DNA of 64,000 nucleotides from Flavobacterium sp. ASV13 (GTDB lineage Bacteria; Bacteroidota; Bacteroidia; Flavobacteriales; Flavobacteriaceae). Under the pieces are notes generated by a model. That model was not told the DNA's origin and searched no databases. It was given only the letters and a program-made list of their open reading frames with translations. This document shows positions 43,036-50,800 of this stretch, in pieces. The stretch lies in NCBI RefSeq assembly GCF_000745775.1, contig NZ_KN050752.1, forward strand, positions 295,074 through 359,073, written 5' to 3'. The first letter of the stretch is position 1; each line of letters opens with the position of its first letter. The position numbers and the translations under genes were made by a program.

Positions 43036-45352
43036 TGTTGGTCTGCTTTCGGTTTACGGCGTGATTTATGCATGCGCCGGCGGAGACGACTGGGATTTTT
43101 TTGGATACAATTCGAATTTTACTCCAGAAACTTTTGCAGATAAATCCTATTCACCGCTGTTTTTATCTGGCTCCATTTTTTACGGAATTGAATTTGATAC
43201 AGAGCATAATTCCCGATTCAATAAAAACATAAAATCAGATTGGGCTTCGTATTTAAAAGGAAAAGCAGATACCACTACAGTTAATTATTTTTTAATTGGA
43301 GATGAAAAGCCGCGTTATTATTCTGACGATAAAAACGTGATTAAAAACAAAGAAGAAATTGCAGATCTTCATCTTTTTTACAAAACTAAAAAAGAGAATA
43401 AAACAGTTCAGAAATGGAATAAAAAACTCAATCTGAAAGATGAAAAAGTAAAGAGTTTTGTTGAGTTTTTGTATTTGGCCCAAAAAATTGAAACTGTATC
43501 AATTGGTGAAGATTATTGGAGTTACGATCCTGTAGTGGCAAAAACTTTTAAGGATGCAAAAATGATTCAGTCCATTGAGAATGTATATAATACAACTTCA
43601 GATCCGTTTTTGAAAAATCGTTATTGGTTTCTGACTATGAAAGCTCGTTTTTACAGTAATGACAAACAAAAAGCAATTGATTTTTTTAATAAAACAGAAA
43701 GCTCGGTTCCTAAAAATACCTTGTATTACAGAGCGCTTTCTTATGTTGCAGGAATTAATTATAAGCAAAAGAAATACGCAGTTTCGAATTATTTATATGC
43801 TAAAGTTTTTGATAAATGTCCTGAATTGCGAGTTGTAACGGCGTACAGTTTTAGTCCAAAAAATAATGCCGACTGGAATAAAGCGCTTGCAATGGCTAAA
43901 ACCAACGATGAAAAAGCGGCACTCTGGGCAATTCACGGATTTTATAAAGATGAAAAACAGGCAATTGAAAAAATTTACGAATTAGATCCAAAAAGCGAGC
44001 ACTTGAATTATCTCGCAACCCGATTGGTAAATAAACAGGAGCAAGCAATAAACAATTCGTTTAAACAAGAAGCTGGAGAAAATACGAAGGAGAAAACACA
44101 AACAGTTGCTGAAAATAAAACCGAAAATCTTGCTAAACTTAATAATGAAGCATTTGCTTTAATTGCAAAAATTTCAAACGCAGGAAATACTCAAAAACCC
44201 TATTTATGGGATTTATCTTTGGGATATCTTCAAACTTTAAAAGGAGAATATGCAAATGCAGATAAAAGTTTTGACAAAGCGACAAAAACGCTTCCTAAAA
44301 CAGAATTGGCAGGATTTCAGCTCAGATTGCTTCGTTTTGTGAATAATCTAAGCAAAATCGATAAGCTGACCGATAAAAATGAAAAAACAATTATTGCCGA
44401 CTTGAATTGGCTGTATTACGAACTTCCAAAAACATATAAAGGACTGGAATTTCGTTATCAAAACGCTTCATCCTGGAGTCGAAGCTATTTGTCAACGCTT
44501 TACAGAGAAAAAGGAGATTTTGTAATGGCTGAGATTTTTGGCGAATCTCGTTACAGTTATTGGAACGACGGAAATGCTTTTTATGATAATGAGAAGAATT
44601 TGTTAGATATAAAATCATTTTTGTCAAAGCAAAATAAAACTGAAATTGAGAAAACTGGTGCAGGAATTTATAGTTTGAAACTGAAAGATATTAATAATTT
44701 TCAGGCAGTTCAGGCGACTTTCAAGAATAAGATTCCAGAAGCAATTGAATTTATGAAAGAAGCAGATTCGGTGCAGTATTACAAGTTTTTAGGAAATCCG
44801 TTTAACGGAAACATAAAAGATTGTCACGATTGTGAACATGCAGCGTATCAGAAAAAGAAATATTCTCAAATGGATTTTCTGACTACAATCAAAGATATGC
44901 AGGATAAATTGGCGCAGAAAGAAGATATTTATACGAATAGTCTTTTATTAGGAAATGCATTTTATAATATTTCGCATTTTGGAAACGGAAGAACTTTCTA
45001 CGAAATTAGCATTGTTGGTTACGGTTCAAGTCCTTATTCATTCAGAAATTCAATGAAAGAAATGATTACGAATAATTCGGTTTCGAAAATGTATTATCAA
45101 AAGGCTTTTGAAGCGGCTTCAAATAAAGAGCAAAAAGCAAAATGTTTATATCTGATTTCGAAATGTGAACGAAATGACTATTACAATAAAAAATACAATG
45201 ACGTTAATAATTACTGGGAAATTCAAGATGATAAAATTAATTTTATCGCCTGGAATTCATTCAAAGCATTAAGAAAAGATTATTCGGATACGAAATATTA
45301 TCAGGATGTGATTGCAGAATGTGGTTACTTTAATACGTATGTAAACCAATAA
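42995..45352 (+). CDS. Large hypothetical secreted/lipid-anchored helical-repeat protein
   Basis: 785 residues, not recognised. N-terminal hydrophobic stretch with a possible lipobox (GVIYAC, cysteine about 27) followed by AGGDDWDFFGYNSNF. The remainder is lysine-rich and largely helical, with TPR-like stretches (for example NRYWFLTMKARFYSNDKQKAIDFF split over 200-230, and 410-440). A C-terminal CHDCEH motif (about 608) could bind metal. It overlaps the 334-residue lipoprotein gene by 41 nt, so they are probably expressed and acting together at the cell envelope. Confidence 0.75.
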   Translation: MKRIFSNKLFLVFSVGLLSVYGVIYACAGGDDWDFFGYNSNFTPETFADKSYSPLFLSGSIFYGIEFDTEHNSRFNKNIKSDWASYLKGKADTTTVNYFLIGDEKPRYYSDDKNVIKNKEEIADLHLFYKTKKENKTVQKWNKKLNLKDEKVKSFVEFLYLAQKIETVSIGEDYWSYDPVVAKTFKDAKMIQSIENVYNTTSDPFLKNRYWFLTMKARFYSNDKQKAIDFFNKTESSVPKNTLYYRALSYVAGINYKQKKYAVSNYLYAKVFDKCPELRVVTAYSFSPKNNADWNKALAMAKTNDEKAALWAIHGFYKDEKQAIEKIYELDPKSEHLNYLATRLVNKQEQAINNSFKQEAGENTKEKTQTVAENKTENLAKLNNEAFALIAKISNAGNTQKPYLWDLSLGYLQTLKGEYANADKSFDKATKTLPKTELAGFQLRLLRFVNNLSKIDKLTDKNEKTIIADLNWLYYELPKTYKGLEFRYQNASSWSRSYLSTLYREKGDFVMAEIFGESRYSYWNDGNAFYDNEKNLLDIKSFLSKQNKTEIEKTGAGIYSLKLKDINNFQAVQATFKNKIPEAIEFMKEADSVQYYKFLGNPFNGNIKDCHDCEHAAYQKKKYSQMDFLTTIKDMQDKLAQKEDIYTNSLLLGNAFYNISHFGNGRTFYEISIVGYGSSPYSFRNSMKEMITNNSVSKMYYQKAFEAASNKEQKAKCLYLISKCERNDYYNKKYNDVNNYWEIQDDKINFIAWNSFKALRKDYSDTKYYQDVIAECGYFNTYVNQ

Positions 45353-45362
45353 ATTTGAAACA

Positions 45363-45767
45363 ATGGTAAATAAAATAGAGCATATAGGGATTGCGGTAAA
45401 AAATATGGACGATGCAAATGTATTGTTTGAAAAAATGCTGGGTGTTCCATCTTATAAAATGGAAGCTGTAGAAAGCGAAGGTGTTTTGACTTCTTTTTTT
45501 CAGACAGGAAACAATAAAATCGAACTTTTGGTTGCAACAAATCCGGAAAGTCCGATTGCAAAATTTTTAGAGAAAAAAGGAGAAGGAATTCATCACATTG
45601 CTTTTGATGTTGATGATATCGAAGCTGAAATTACGCGTTTAAAAAATGAAGGTTTTGTTCTGATAAACGAAGTTCCGAAGAAAGGTGCCGACAATAAATT
45701 GGTTGTTTTTCTACATCCGAAGAATACTAATGGCGTTTTAGTAGAGCTTTGTCAGGAAATTAAATAA
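45363..45767 (+). CDS. mce: Methylmalonyl-CoA epimerase
   Basis: 134 residues, vicinal-oxygen-chelate fold. N-terminal KIEHIGIAVKNMDDA, middle GEGIHHIAFDVDDIEAE and C-terminal GVLVELCQE provide the His-His-Glu metal set. It interconverts the (R) and (S) forms of methylmalonyl-CoA between propionyl-CoA carboxylase and the mutase. Length and motifs match the family well. It follows the 785-residue gene by 10 nt, but no functional link to it is evident. Confidence 0.92.
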   Translation: MVNKIEHIGIAVKNMDDANVLFEKMLGVPSYKMEAVESEGVLTSFFQTGNNKIELLVATNPESPIAKFLEKKGEGIHHIAFDVDDIEAEITRLKNEGFVLINEVPKKGADNKLVVFLHPKNTNGVLVELCQEIK

Positions 45768-45870
45768 AAAAAAGTTTTTTTTGTTTTTAAATAAGGTATT
45801 GAAAATCAATCTCGTTTTTTAATACTGATACTTCAAAATAGAATTAAATACAAATGATGTCTTAAAATAT

Positions 45871-45901
45871 TTGGAGTGAATGAAAAATAGTAGTAATATT
45901 G
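45871..45901 (+). promoter_or_regulatory. tRNA promoter
   Basis: TTG at 45871-45873, 20-nt spacer, TAATATTG at 45894-45901 (one mismatch to TAnnTTTG), 12 nt before the tRNA. Confidence 0.6.
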
Positions 45902-45913
45902 CATCCTCAAACC

Positions 45914-45987
45914 GGTCCTATAGCTCAGCTGGTTAGAGCACCTGACTCATAATCAGGTGGTCCCTGGTTCGAGCCCAGGTGGGACCA
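45914..45987 (+). tRNA. tRNA with anticodon CAT (elongator Met or lysidine-modified Ile2)
   Basis: 74 nt, complete cloverleaf. Acceptor GGTCCTA pairs with TGGGACC, the D-arm is in TAGCTCAGCTGGTTAGAGC, the anticodon stem CCTGA/TCAGG has loop CTCATAA, and the T-loop is GGTTCGAGCC. The 3' CCA is not encoded (discriminator A is followed by CAA). CAT can mean Met or, after TilS modification, Ile; the arm sequence (CTGACTCATAATCAG) looks more like Ile2 to me, but I cannot settle this by eye. Confidence 0.93.
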
Positions 45988-45995
45988 CAAAATAT

Positions 45996-46028
45996 AAAAG
46001 CTTCATAAATTTTTATGAAGCTTTTTTT
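45996..46028 (+). terminator. Terminator after the tRNA
   Basis: 14-bp perfect stem AAAAGCTTCATAAA / TTTATGAAGCTTTT followed by T's, 8 nt after the tRNA end. Confidence 0.85.
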
Positions 46029-46164
46029 GTTTTTAGGGTTGTATTTCTGTAAAAATCTTCTACATTTGTCGGGTCGAGTGCTTTAGTATAAAGGGCTTGT
46101 ACGAAATTTCATAAAAGACCCCAAGTCTAATTTAAAATCGCTTGTCTGTGACAGGTTTAAACTT

Positions 46165-46428
46165 ATGAAGATAACGAAAACTATTTTTTTTACATGTTGT
46201 TTTGTCTTAATGACAGTTATGAGTGTTATGGCTGCTCCAACGCCTCCGCAACCACCACAATCAGCAGCTAGAAGTGCTGCAACAACTGCTGACGACGACG
46301 ACGATGGACCGCCAGCACCTCCGGGAGTGCCTATCGATCAAAAAATATTTATTTTGGCCGGATGCGCGTTAATATTTGGTATATATGCAATTCGCAGATA
46401 TGATTCTATAAAAAAAGCTTCAGTTTAA
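46165..46428 (+). CDS. Small proline-rich exported protein, PID-CTERM-like
   Basis: 87 residues: signal peptide (about 1-23, ending VMAA), a proline/alanine- and DDDDD-containing middle, then PPGVPID followed by a hydrophobic helix (IFILAGCALIFGIYAI) and a basic end (RRYDSIKKASV). The PID-helix-basic layout is that of the short C-terminal sorting-type segments named PID-CTERM in Bacteroidota. No sorting enzyme is in the window. The terminator stem begins within its last codons. Confidence 0.65.
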   Translation: MKITKTIFFTCCFVLMTVMSVMAAPTPPQPPQSAARSAATTADDDDDGPPAPPGVPIDQKIFILAGCALIFGIYAIRRYDSIKKASV

Positions 46429-46443
46429 ATTGAAGCTTTTTTT
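46411..46443 (+). terminator. Terminator overlapping the end of the PID-CTERM-like gene
   Basis: 12-bp stem AAAAAAGCTTCA / TGAAGCTTTTTT with the stop codon in the loop. It also faces the end of the minus-strand riboflavin synthase gene. Confidence 0.8.
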
Positions 46444-46460
46444 ATGAAAATAAGTTGCTG

Positions 46461-47051
46461 TTATTTGTTTATCGAATATAATCGTGAGATGTATTTTCCA
46501 ATAACATCAAATTCTAAGTTTATTTTAGTTCCTACTACAAAGTTTTTGAAATTGGTGTTTTCAAAAGTATAGGGGATTATCGAAACGCTAAATTCATTTG
46601 TTTTTGAATTGACTACAGTAAGACTTACTCCGTTTACGGTAATTGAGCCTTTTTCAATTGTGATATTGTTGAGGTTTTTGTCGTATTCAAAAGTGTAATT
46701 CCAGCTACCGTTTGCTTCTTCGATTTTAATACAGGTTCCGGTTTGGTCTACGTGTCCCTGAACAATATGTCCGTCAAGACGAGCGTCAAGTTTCATGCCG
46801 CGCTCTAAATTAACGATGTCGCCAGTTTTCCAGTCGCCAATATTGGTTTTTAAAATCGTTTCTCCAATTGCTGTTACCGTATAAAAAGAATCTTTTATTG
46901 ATACAACCGTCAGGCAGATTCCGTTATGAGAAACGCTTTGGTCGATTTTTAATTCATTAGTAATAGAGGAGTCAACTGTGATGTGAAGATTGCCTTGGTC
47001 TTTTTGTATTTCATGAACCCTTCCTAGGGTTTCTATAATTCCTGTGAACAT
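46461..47051 (-). CDS. ribE: Riboflavin synthase, alpha subunit type
   Basis: 196 residues with two lumazine-binding barrels (about 1-97 and 98-190). MFTGIIETLGRV at the start, the internal HNGICLTV and VNGVSLTV pair, and LDGHIVQGHVDQTG are typical. It dismutates two 6,7-dimethyl-8-ribityllumazine molecules into riboflavin and the pyrimidinedione. Divergent from pdxA, with 57 nt between the two starts. Confidence 0.94.
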   Translation of the reverse strand: MFTGIIETLGRVHEIQKDQGNLHITVDSSITNELKIDQSVSHNGICLTVVSIKDSFYTVTAIGETILKTNIGDWKTGDIVNLERGMKLDARLDGHIVQGHVDQTGTCIKIEEANGSWNYTFEYDKNLNNITIEKGSITVNGVSLTVVNSKTNEFSVSIIPYTFENTNFKNFVVGTKINLEFDVIGKYISRLYSINK

Positions 47052-47067
47052 TGTTGTTTTATTTTAC

Positions 47068-47075
47068 TAAATTTG
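47068..47075 (+). promoter_or_regulatory. -7 box TAAATTTG of pdxA
   Basis: Full TAnnTTTG match 33 nt before the pdxA ATG. The only nearby TTGs are 12-14 nt upstream, shorter than usual. Confidence 0.5.
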
Positions 47076-47108
47076 CACATCAAAATTAGTAATAAATAAG
47101 CTGAGCTC

Positions 47109-48158
47109 ATGAATAAAAAAGCAGAAAATATAATTGTTGGAATTTCAATTGGAGATTTAAACGGTATTGGAAGCGAAGTTATATTGAAAACATTCGAGGA
47201 TTCTCGTATGCTAGAATTGTGTACGCCAGTTATTTTTGCAAATGCTAAAATACTTTCTTTCATTAAAAAAAGTTTTACATCTTCTGTTCAATTTCATGGA
47301 GTGGATAAATTAGAGCAGGTTTTGTCGGGAAAAGTGAATGTTTTAAACCTTTGGAAAGAAGGTGTTGATATTACTCTTGGGAAAAATGATGAAAAAATTG
47401 GCGAATATGCCATTAAATCTTTTGTGGCAGCAACCAAAGCTTTGAAAGAAGGTTCAATTGATGTTTTAGTTACAGCTCCAATTAATAAATATAATATTCA
47501 GTCAGAGGAATTTAAATTTCCGGGTCATACAGATTATTTGGACAAAGAACTTGAAGGTGATGCATTAATGATGATGGTTCAGGATAATTTAAGAGTTGGT
47601 CTGTTAACAGATCATGTTCCTTTAAATGAAGTTTCATCACATTTGACGGAAGAATTAATCACAAGAAAAATCGAAACAATCAGAAAATCATTGATTCAGG
47701 ATTTTAGTATAGTGAAGCCAAAAATTGCTGTTCTGGGATTAAATCCTCATAGTGGAGATGGCGGAGTTATCGGAAAAGAAGAAGATTTGATTTTGAAACC
47801 AACTTTGAAAAAAATATTTGAGTCGGGAACAATGGTTTTTGGGCCTTTTTCTGCAGATGGCTTCTTTGGAAGTGGTCAATATGAAAAATATGATGCAATT
47901 ATTGCAACTTATCATGATCAGGGATTAATTCCTTTTAAAACACTATCTTTTGGAAAAGGGGTGAATTATACGGCAGGTTTGAATAAGGTTAGAACTTCAC
48001 CAGATCACGGTACAGCCTATGATATTGCAGGAAAAGATATGGCAGATTTTAATTCGTTTAAAGAGGCAGTTTATCTTGCGATCGATATTTTTCGCTCGCG
48101 TAATCAGTATGAGGAGATTAGCCAAAAACCTCTAAAAATAAAAGAAAAACAGTTATAA
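47109..48158 (+). CDS. pdxA: 4-hydroxythreonine-4-phosphate dehydrogenase
   Basis: 349 residues. Start region GISIGDLNGIGSEVILK, substrate/metal histidine in FPGHTDYLDKELEG (about 137), GLNPHSGDGG (about 203), metal-site YHDQGLIPFK (about 270) and SPDHGTAYDIAGK (about 297) are family marks. NAD-dependent step in the DXP-dependent pyridoxal phosphate pathway. The PdxA2 paralogues act on other sugar acids, but synteny with ribE/DUF177 favours PdxA. Confidence 0.94.
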   Translation: MNKKAENIIVGISIGDLNGIGSEVILKTFEDSRMLELCTPVIFANAKILSFIKKSFTSSVQFHGVDKLEQVLSGKVNVLNLWKEGVDITLGKNDEKIGEYAIKSFVAATKALKEGSIDVLVTAPINKYNIQSEEFKFPGHTDYLDKELEGDALMMMVQDNLRVGLLTDHVPLNEVSSHLTEELITRKIETIRKSLIQDFSIVKPKIAVLGLNPHSGDGGVIGKEEDLILKPTLKKIFESGTMVFGPFSADGFFGSGQYEKYDAIIATYHDQGLIPFKTLSFGKGVNYTAGLNKVRTSPDHGTAYDIAGKDMADFNSFKEAVYLAIDIFRSRNQYEEISQKPLKIKEKQL

Positions 48159-48201
48159 ACAAAAAAAGGTCAATAAGATTATTAGATTTATAATAATTTT
48201 A

Positions 48202-48209
48202 TATCTTTG
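48202..48209 (+). promoter_or_regulatory. -7 box TATCTTTG of the DUF177-rpmF unit
   Basis: Full TAnnTTTG match. It covers the in-frame TTG at 48207, ruling that out as a start codon; translation more likely begins at 48237 or 48264. Confidence 0.65.
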
Positions 48210-48263
48210 CACCCCAATTCAGATATCTGTTTACAGATGCGAATTGTTCAAATTGATGTTGAA

Positions 48264-48806
48264 ATGAGCAAAACAAAAGAATTTTTAATTCCTTTCGTAG
48301 GATTAAAACTAGGAAAACACCATTTTGAGTATCAGGTAAATAACAAGTTCTTTGAGAACTTTGAGTATAACGAATTTCAAAGTTCGGATATCAAAGTTAA
48401 TTTAGTTTTAGATAAGAAAAGCACTATGCTTGAATTGGATTTTAAACACAAAGGAACTGTAAATGTGCCTTGTGATCTAACAGGCGAAGATTTTGATTTG
48501 CCAATTAAAGGTAAAATGAAATTAATCGTTCGTTTTGGAGATGAGTTTAATAATGACAATGAAGAGTTGCTGATATTGCCACACGGAGAGTTTGAAATAG
48601 ATGTTGCACAATACATTTATGAAATGATTGCGTTGTCGGTACCTCTAAAACGAGTTCATCCAGGAGTGAAAGACGGAAGTTTGCAAACAGAAGCTTTAAA
48701 CAAACTGAATGAATTAAGTGTAAAAGAACAAAAGGAAGAGAGTAAACAAGAAGAAGATATTGACCCGCGTTGGGAAAAATTAAAGAAACTATTAACGGAT
48801 AAATAA
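48264..48806 (+). CDS. DUF177 (YceD-like) family protein
   Basis: 180 residues from the ATG at 48264 (MSKTKEFLIPFVGLKLGKH). A longer form from 48237 is possible, but one from 48207 would begin in the promoter. DUF177 core: VNVPCDLTGEDFDLPIKGKMKLIV (about 71-94) and EFEIDVAQYIYEMIALSVPLKRVHPG (about 116-141). The family is almost always next to rpmF and is thought to act in 23S rRNA/ribosome maturation. The C-terminus (EEDIDPRWEKLKKL) is conserved. 9 nt from rpmF. Confidence 0.9.
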   Translation: MSKTKEFLIPFVGLKLGKHHFEYQVNNKFFENFEYNEFQSSDIKVNLVLDKKSTMLELDFKHKGTVNVPCDLTGEDFDLPIKGKMKLIVRFGDEFNNDNEELLILPHGEFEIDVAQYIYEMIALSVPLKRVHPGVKDGSLQTEALNKLNELSVKEQKEESKQEEDIDPRWEKLKKLLTDK

Positions 48807-48815
48807 TATAGTAAA

Positions 48816-49010
48816 ATGGCACATCCTAAGAGAAAAACCTCGAAAACAAGAAGAGATAAGAGAAGAACACATTATAAAGCTACTGTAGCTCAAATCGCTA
48901 CATGTCCAATTACTGGAGAAGCACATTTATACCACAGAGCTTACTGGCATGAAGGTAAAATGTACTACAGAGGGCAAGTTGTTATCGATAAATCTGAAGC
49001 GGTTGCTTAA
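48816..49010 (+). CDS. rpmF: 50S ribosomal protein L32
   Basis: 64 residues, start [21 protein letters not shown], typical L32. Structural component of the large subunit. The zinc-binding cysteines are mostly absent (only [11 protein letters not shown]), so this is a C-minus or reduced form. Followed by an intrinsic terminator that separates it from fabH. Confidence 0.96.
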
Positions 49011-49033
49011 TACGTTTTTGTAAATTATACTAG

Positions 49034-49060
49034 AACTCTCACATAGTGAGAGTTTTTTTT
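49034..49060 (+). terminator. Terminator between rpmF and fabH
   Basis: 9-bp stem AACTCTCAC / GTGAGAGTT with 3-nt loop and eight T's. It implies that fabH-accBC needs its own promoter. Confidence 0.85.
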
Positions 49061-49143
49061 GTTGGTTATAATTTTCGTTTTTTAGGAAAATATAGACAAA
49101 TTCGTTACGTTTTTTTTTGTAATTTTCAAGTCTTTTAAAAATT

Positions 49144-49166
49144 TTTCAAATACACTGTATTTGAAA
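49144..49166. promoter_or_regulatory. Perfect 23-bp palindrome before fabH
   Basis: Arms TTTCAAATACA and TGTATTTGAAA around a single C, 17 nt before the fabH ATG. As DNA it is a strong operator candidate; as RNA it would form an 11-bp hairpin next to the start codon. Confidence 0.6.
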
Positions 49167-49183
49167 GGAAATAATAGAATATA

Positions 49184-50182
49184 ATGAATACAATCACAGC
49201 CGCAATTACCGCTGTTGGAGCTTATGTTCCTGACTTTGTACTTTCAAACAAAGTTTTAGAAACAATGGTTGATACCAATGACGAATGGATTACCACTCGT
49301 ACCGGAATTAAAGAAAGAAGAATTCTGAAAGATGCTGACAAAGGAACATCGTTTCTTGCTATAAAAGCAGCGCAGGATTTAATAGCGAAAGCAAATATCG
49401 ATCCGTTAGAGATTGATATGGTTATAATGGCAACAGCTACTGCAGATATGCCAGTAGCCTCTACAGGAGTTTATGTTGCAACAGAAATTGGAGCTACTAA
49501 TGCATTTGCATATGATTTGCAAGCTGCATGTTCAAGTTTCTTATACGGAATGTCAACTGCTGCGGCTTACGTACAGTCAGGACGTTACAAAAAAGTTTTA
49601 TTAATTGGTGCCGATAAAATGTCATCAATTGTAGATTACACAGACAGATCTACTTGTATTATTTTTGGAGATGGAGCAGGTGCTGTTTTGTTTGAACCAA
49701 ATTATGAAGGTTTAGGTTTACAAGATGAATACCTAAGAAGTGATGGTGTAGGACGCGATTTTCTTAAAATTTCTGCTGGAGGTTCTCTAATCCCAACTAC
49801 AGAAGAGACCGTTAAAAACAGACAACACAACATTATTCAAGACGGAAAAACTGTTTTTAAATATGCAGTTACCAACATGGCCGACGCTAGTGAATTGATT
49901 GTTAAAAGAAACAATTTGACTAACGAAGATGTAGATTGGTTAGTGCCACATCAAGCAAACAAACGTATTATTGATGCTACTGCAAGCAGAATGAATCTTG
50001 AAGATTCAAAAGTGTTGATGAATATTGAAAAATATGGAAATACAACTTCAGCAACTTTGCCATTAGTATTAAGTGATTTTGAACACAAATTCAAAAAAGG
50101 AGATAATATTATTTTAGCCGCTTTCGGTGGTGGATTCACTTGGGGATCTATCTATTTAAAATGGGCTTACGATACAAAATAA
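49184..50182 (+). CDS. fabH: Beta-ketoacyl-ACP synthase III
   Basis: 332 residues, thiolase fold. Catalytic Cys in DLQAACSSFLYGM (about 115), His in VPHQANKRI (about 256) and Asn in KYGNTTSATLPL (about 286). It starts fatty-acid elongation by condensing an acyl-CoA with malonyl-ACP; in Bacteroidota branched primers are expected. The gene leads a fabH-accB-accC unit. The upstream palindrome points to specific regulation of this commitment step. Confidence 0.95.
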   Translation: MNTITAAITAVGAYVPDFVLSNKVLETMVDTNDEWITTRTGIKERRILKDADKGTSFLAIKAAQDLIAKANIDPLEIDMVIMATATADMPVASTGVYVATEIGATNAFAYDLQAACSSFLYGMSTAAAYVQSGRYKKVLLIGADKMSSIVDYTDRSTCIIFGDGAGAVLFEPNYEGLGLQDEYLRSDGVGRDFLKISAGGSLIPTTEETVKNRQHNIIQDGKTVFKYAVTNMADASELIVKRNNLTNEDVDWLVPHQANKRIIDATASRMNLEDSKVLMNIEKYGNTTSATLPLVLSDFEHKFKKGDNIILAAFGGGFTWGSIYLKWAYDTK

Positions 50183-50205
50183 ATCAAAACTAAAAACGAA
50201 TCATT

Positions 50206-50694
50206 ATGGATTTAAAAGAAATTCAAAACCTAATCAAATTTGTAGCAAATTCGGGAGTTGCTGAGGTAAAGTTAGAAATGGATGATGTAAAAATCACTAT
50301 CAGAACAACTTTAGAAACAAATGTAACTGAGGCTACTTATGTACAGCAATTACCAGCTCAGGCTGCATTGCCACAGGCTGCTGTTCCTCAAGTGGCTGCT
50401 CCGGTTGTTGTAAATGTAAACAGTGAAGCAGCGGCTCCGGCTGAAAATTCTAAATTCATTACTATAAAATCTCCAATCATTGGAACATTCTATAGAAAAC
50501 CATCTCCAGACAAACCAGTTTTCACTGAAGTAGGAAGCACTATCGCAAAAGGAGATGTTCTTTGTGTAATTGAAGCAATGAAATTATTCAACGAAATCGA
50601 ATCAGAAGTTTCAGGAAAAATTGTTAAAATTCTTGTTGACGATATGTCTCCAGTTGAATTTGATCAACCTTTATTCTTAGTAGATCCATCATAA
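50206..50694 (+). CDS. accB: Biotin carboxyl carrier protein of acetyl-CoA carboxylase
   Basis: 162 residues: N-terminal helical part, an Ala/Pro/Val-rich flexible linker (about 45-80), and the biotinyl domain with EAMKLFNE (lysine about 125) and the thumb-containing KSPIIGTFYRKPSPDKPVF. The thumb loop marks it as AccB-type rather than a decarboxylase carrier. Carries carboxybiotin between AccC and AccAD. 23 nt after fabH. Confidence 0.95.
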   Translation: MDLKEIQNLIKFVANSGVAEVKLEMDDVKITIRTTLETNVTEATYVQQLPAQAALPQAAVPQVAAPVVVNVNSEAAAPAENSKFITIKSPIIGTFYRKPSPDKPVFTEVGSTIAKGDVLCVIEAMKLFNEIESEVSGKIVKILVDDMSPVEFDQPLFLVDPS

Positions 50695-50700
50695 ATAAAT

Positions 50701-50797
50701 TTAGATTTTAGATTTTAGGTTTTAGATGATCTGCAGAATTAATATCAGACATCTAAAATTATCTAATTATCAAATTGTCTAATTATCTAATTAAAAT
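50701..50797 (+). repeat. Heptamer and octamer repeats with a hairpin between accB and accC
   Basis: Four tandem heptamers TTAGATT, TTAGATT, TTAGGTT, TTAGATG (50701-50728), then five octamers of the type ATTATCTA (50758-50797). Between them TTTTAGATG-A-TCTG pairs with CAGA-CATCTAAAA, a 13-bp hairpin with one bulge. Such spacing is unexpected between two tightly cooperating genes. Confidence 0.65.
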
Positions 50798-50800
50798 AAG

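Noticed and set aside
50758-50797. Short direct repeats as a CRISPR array
   Set aside because: Octamers without unique spacers; no cas genes in the window.
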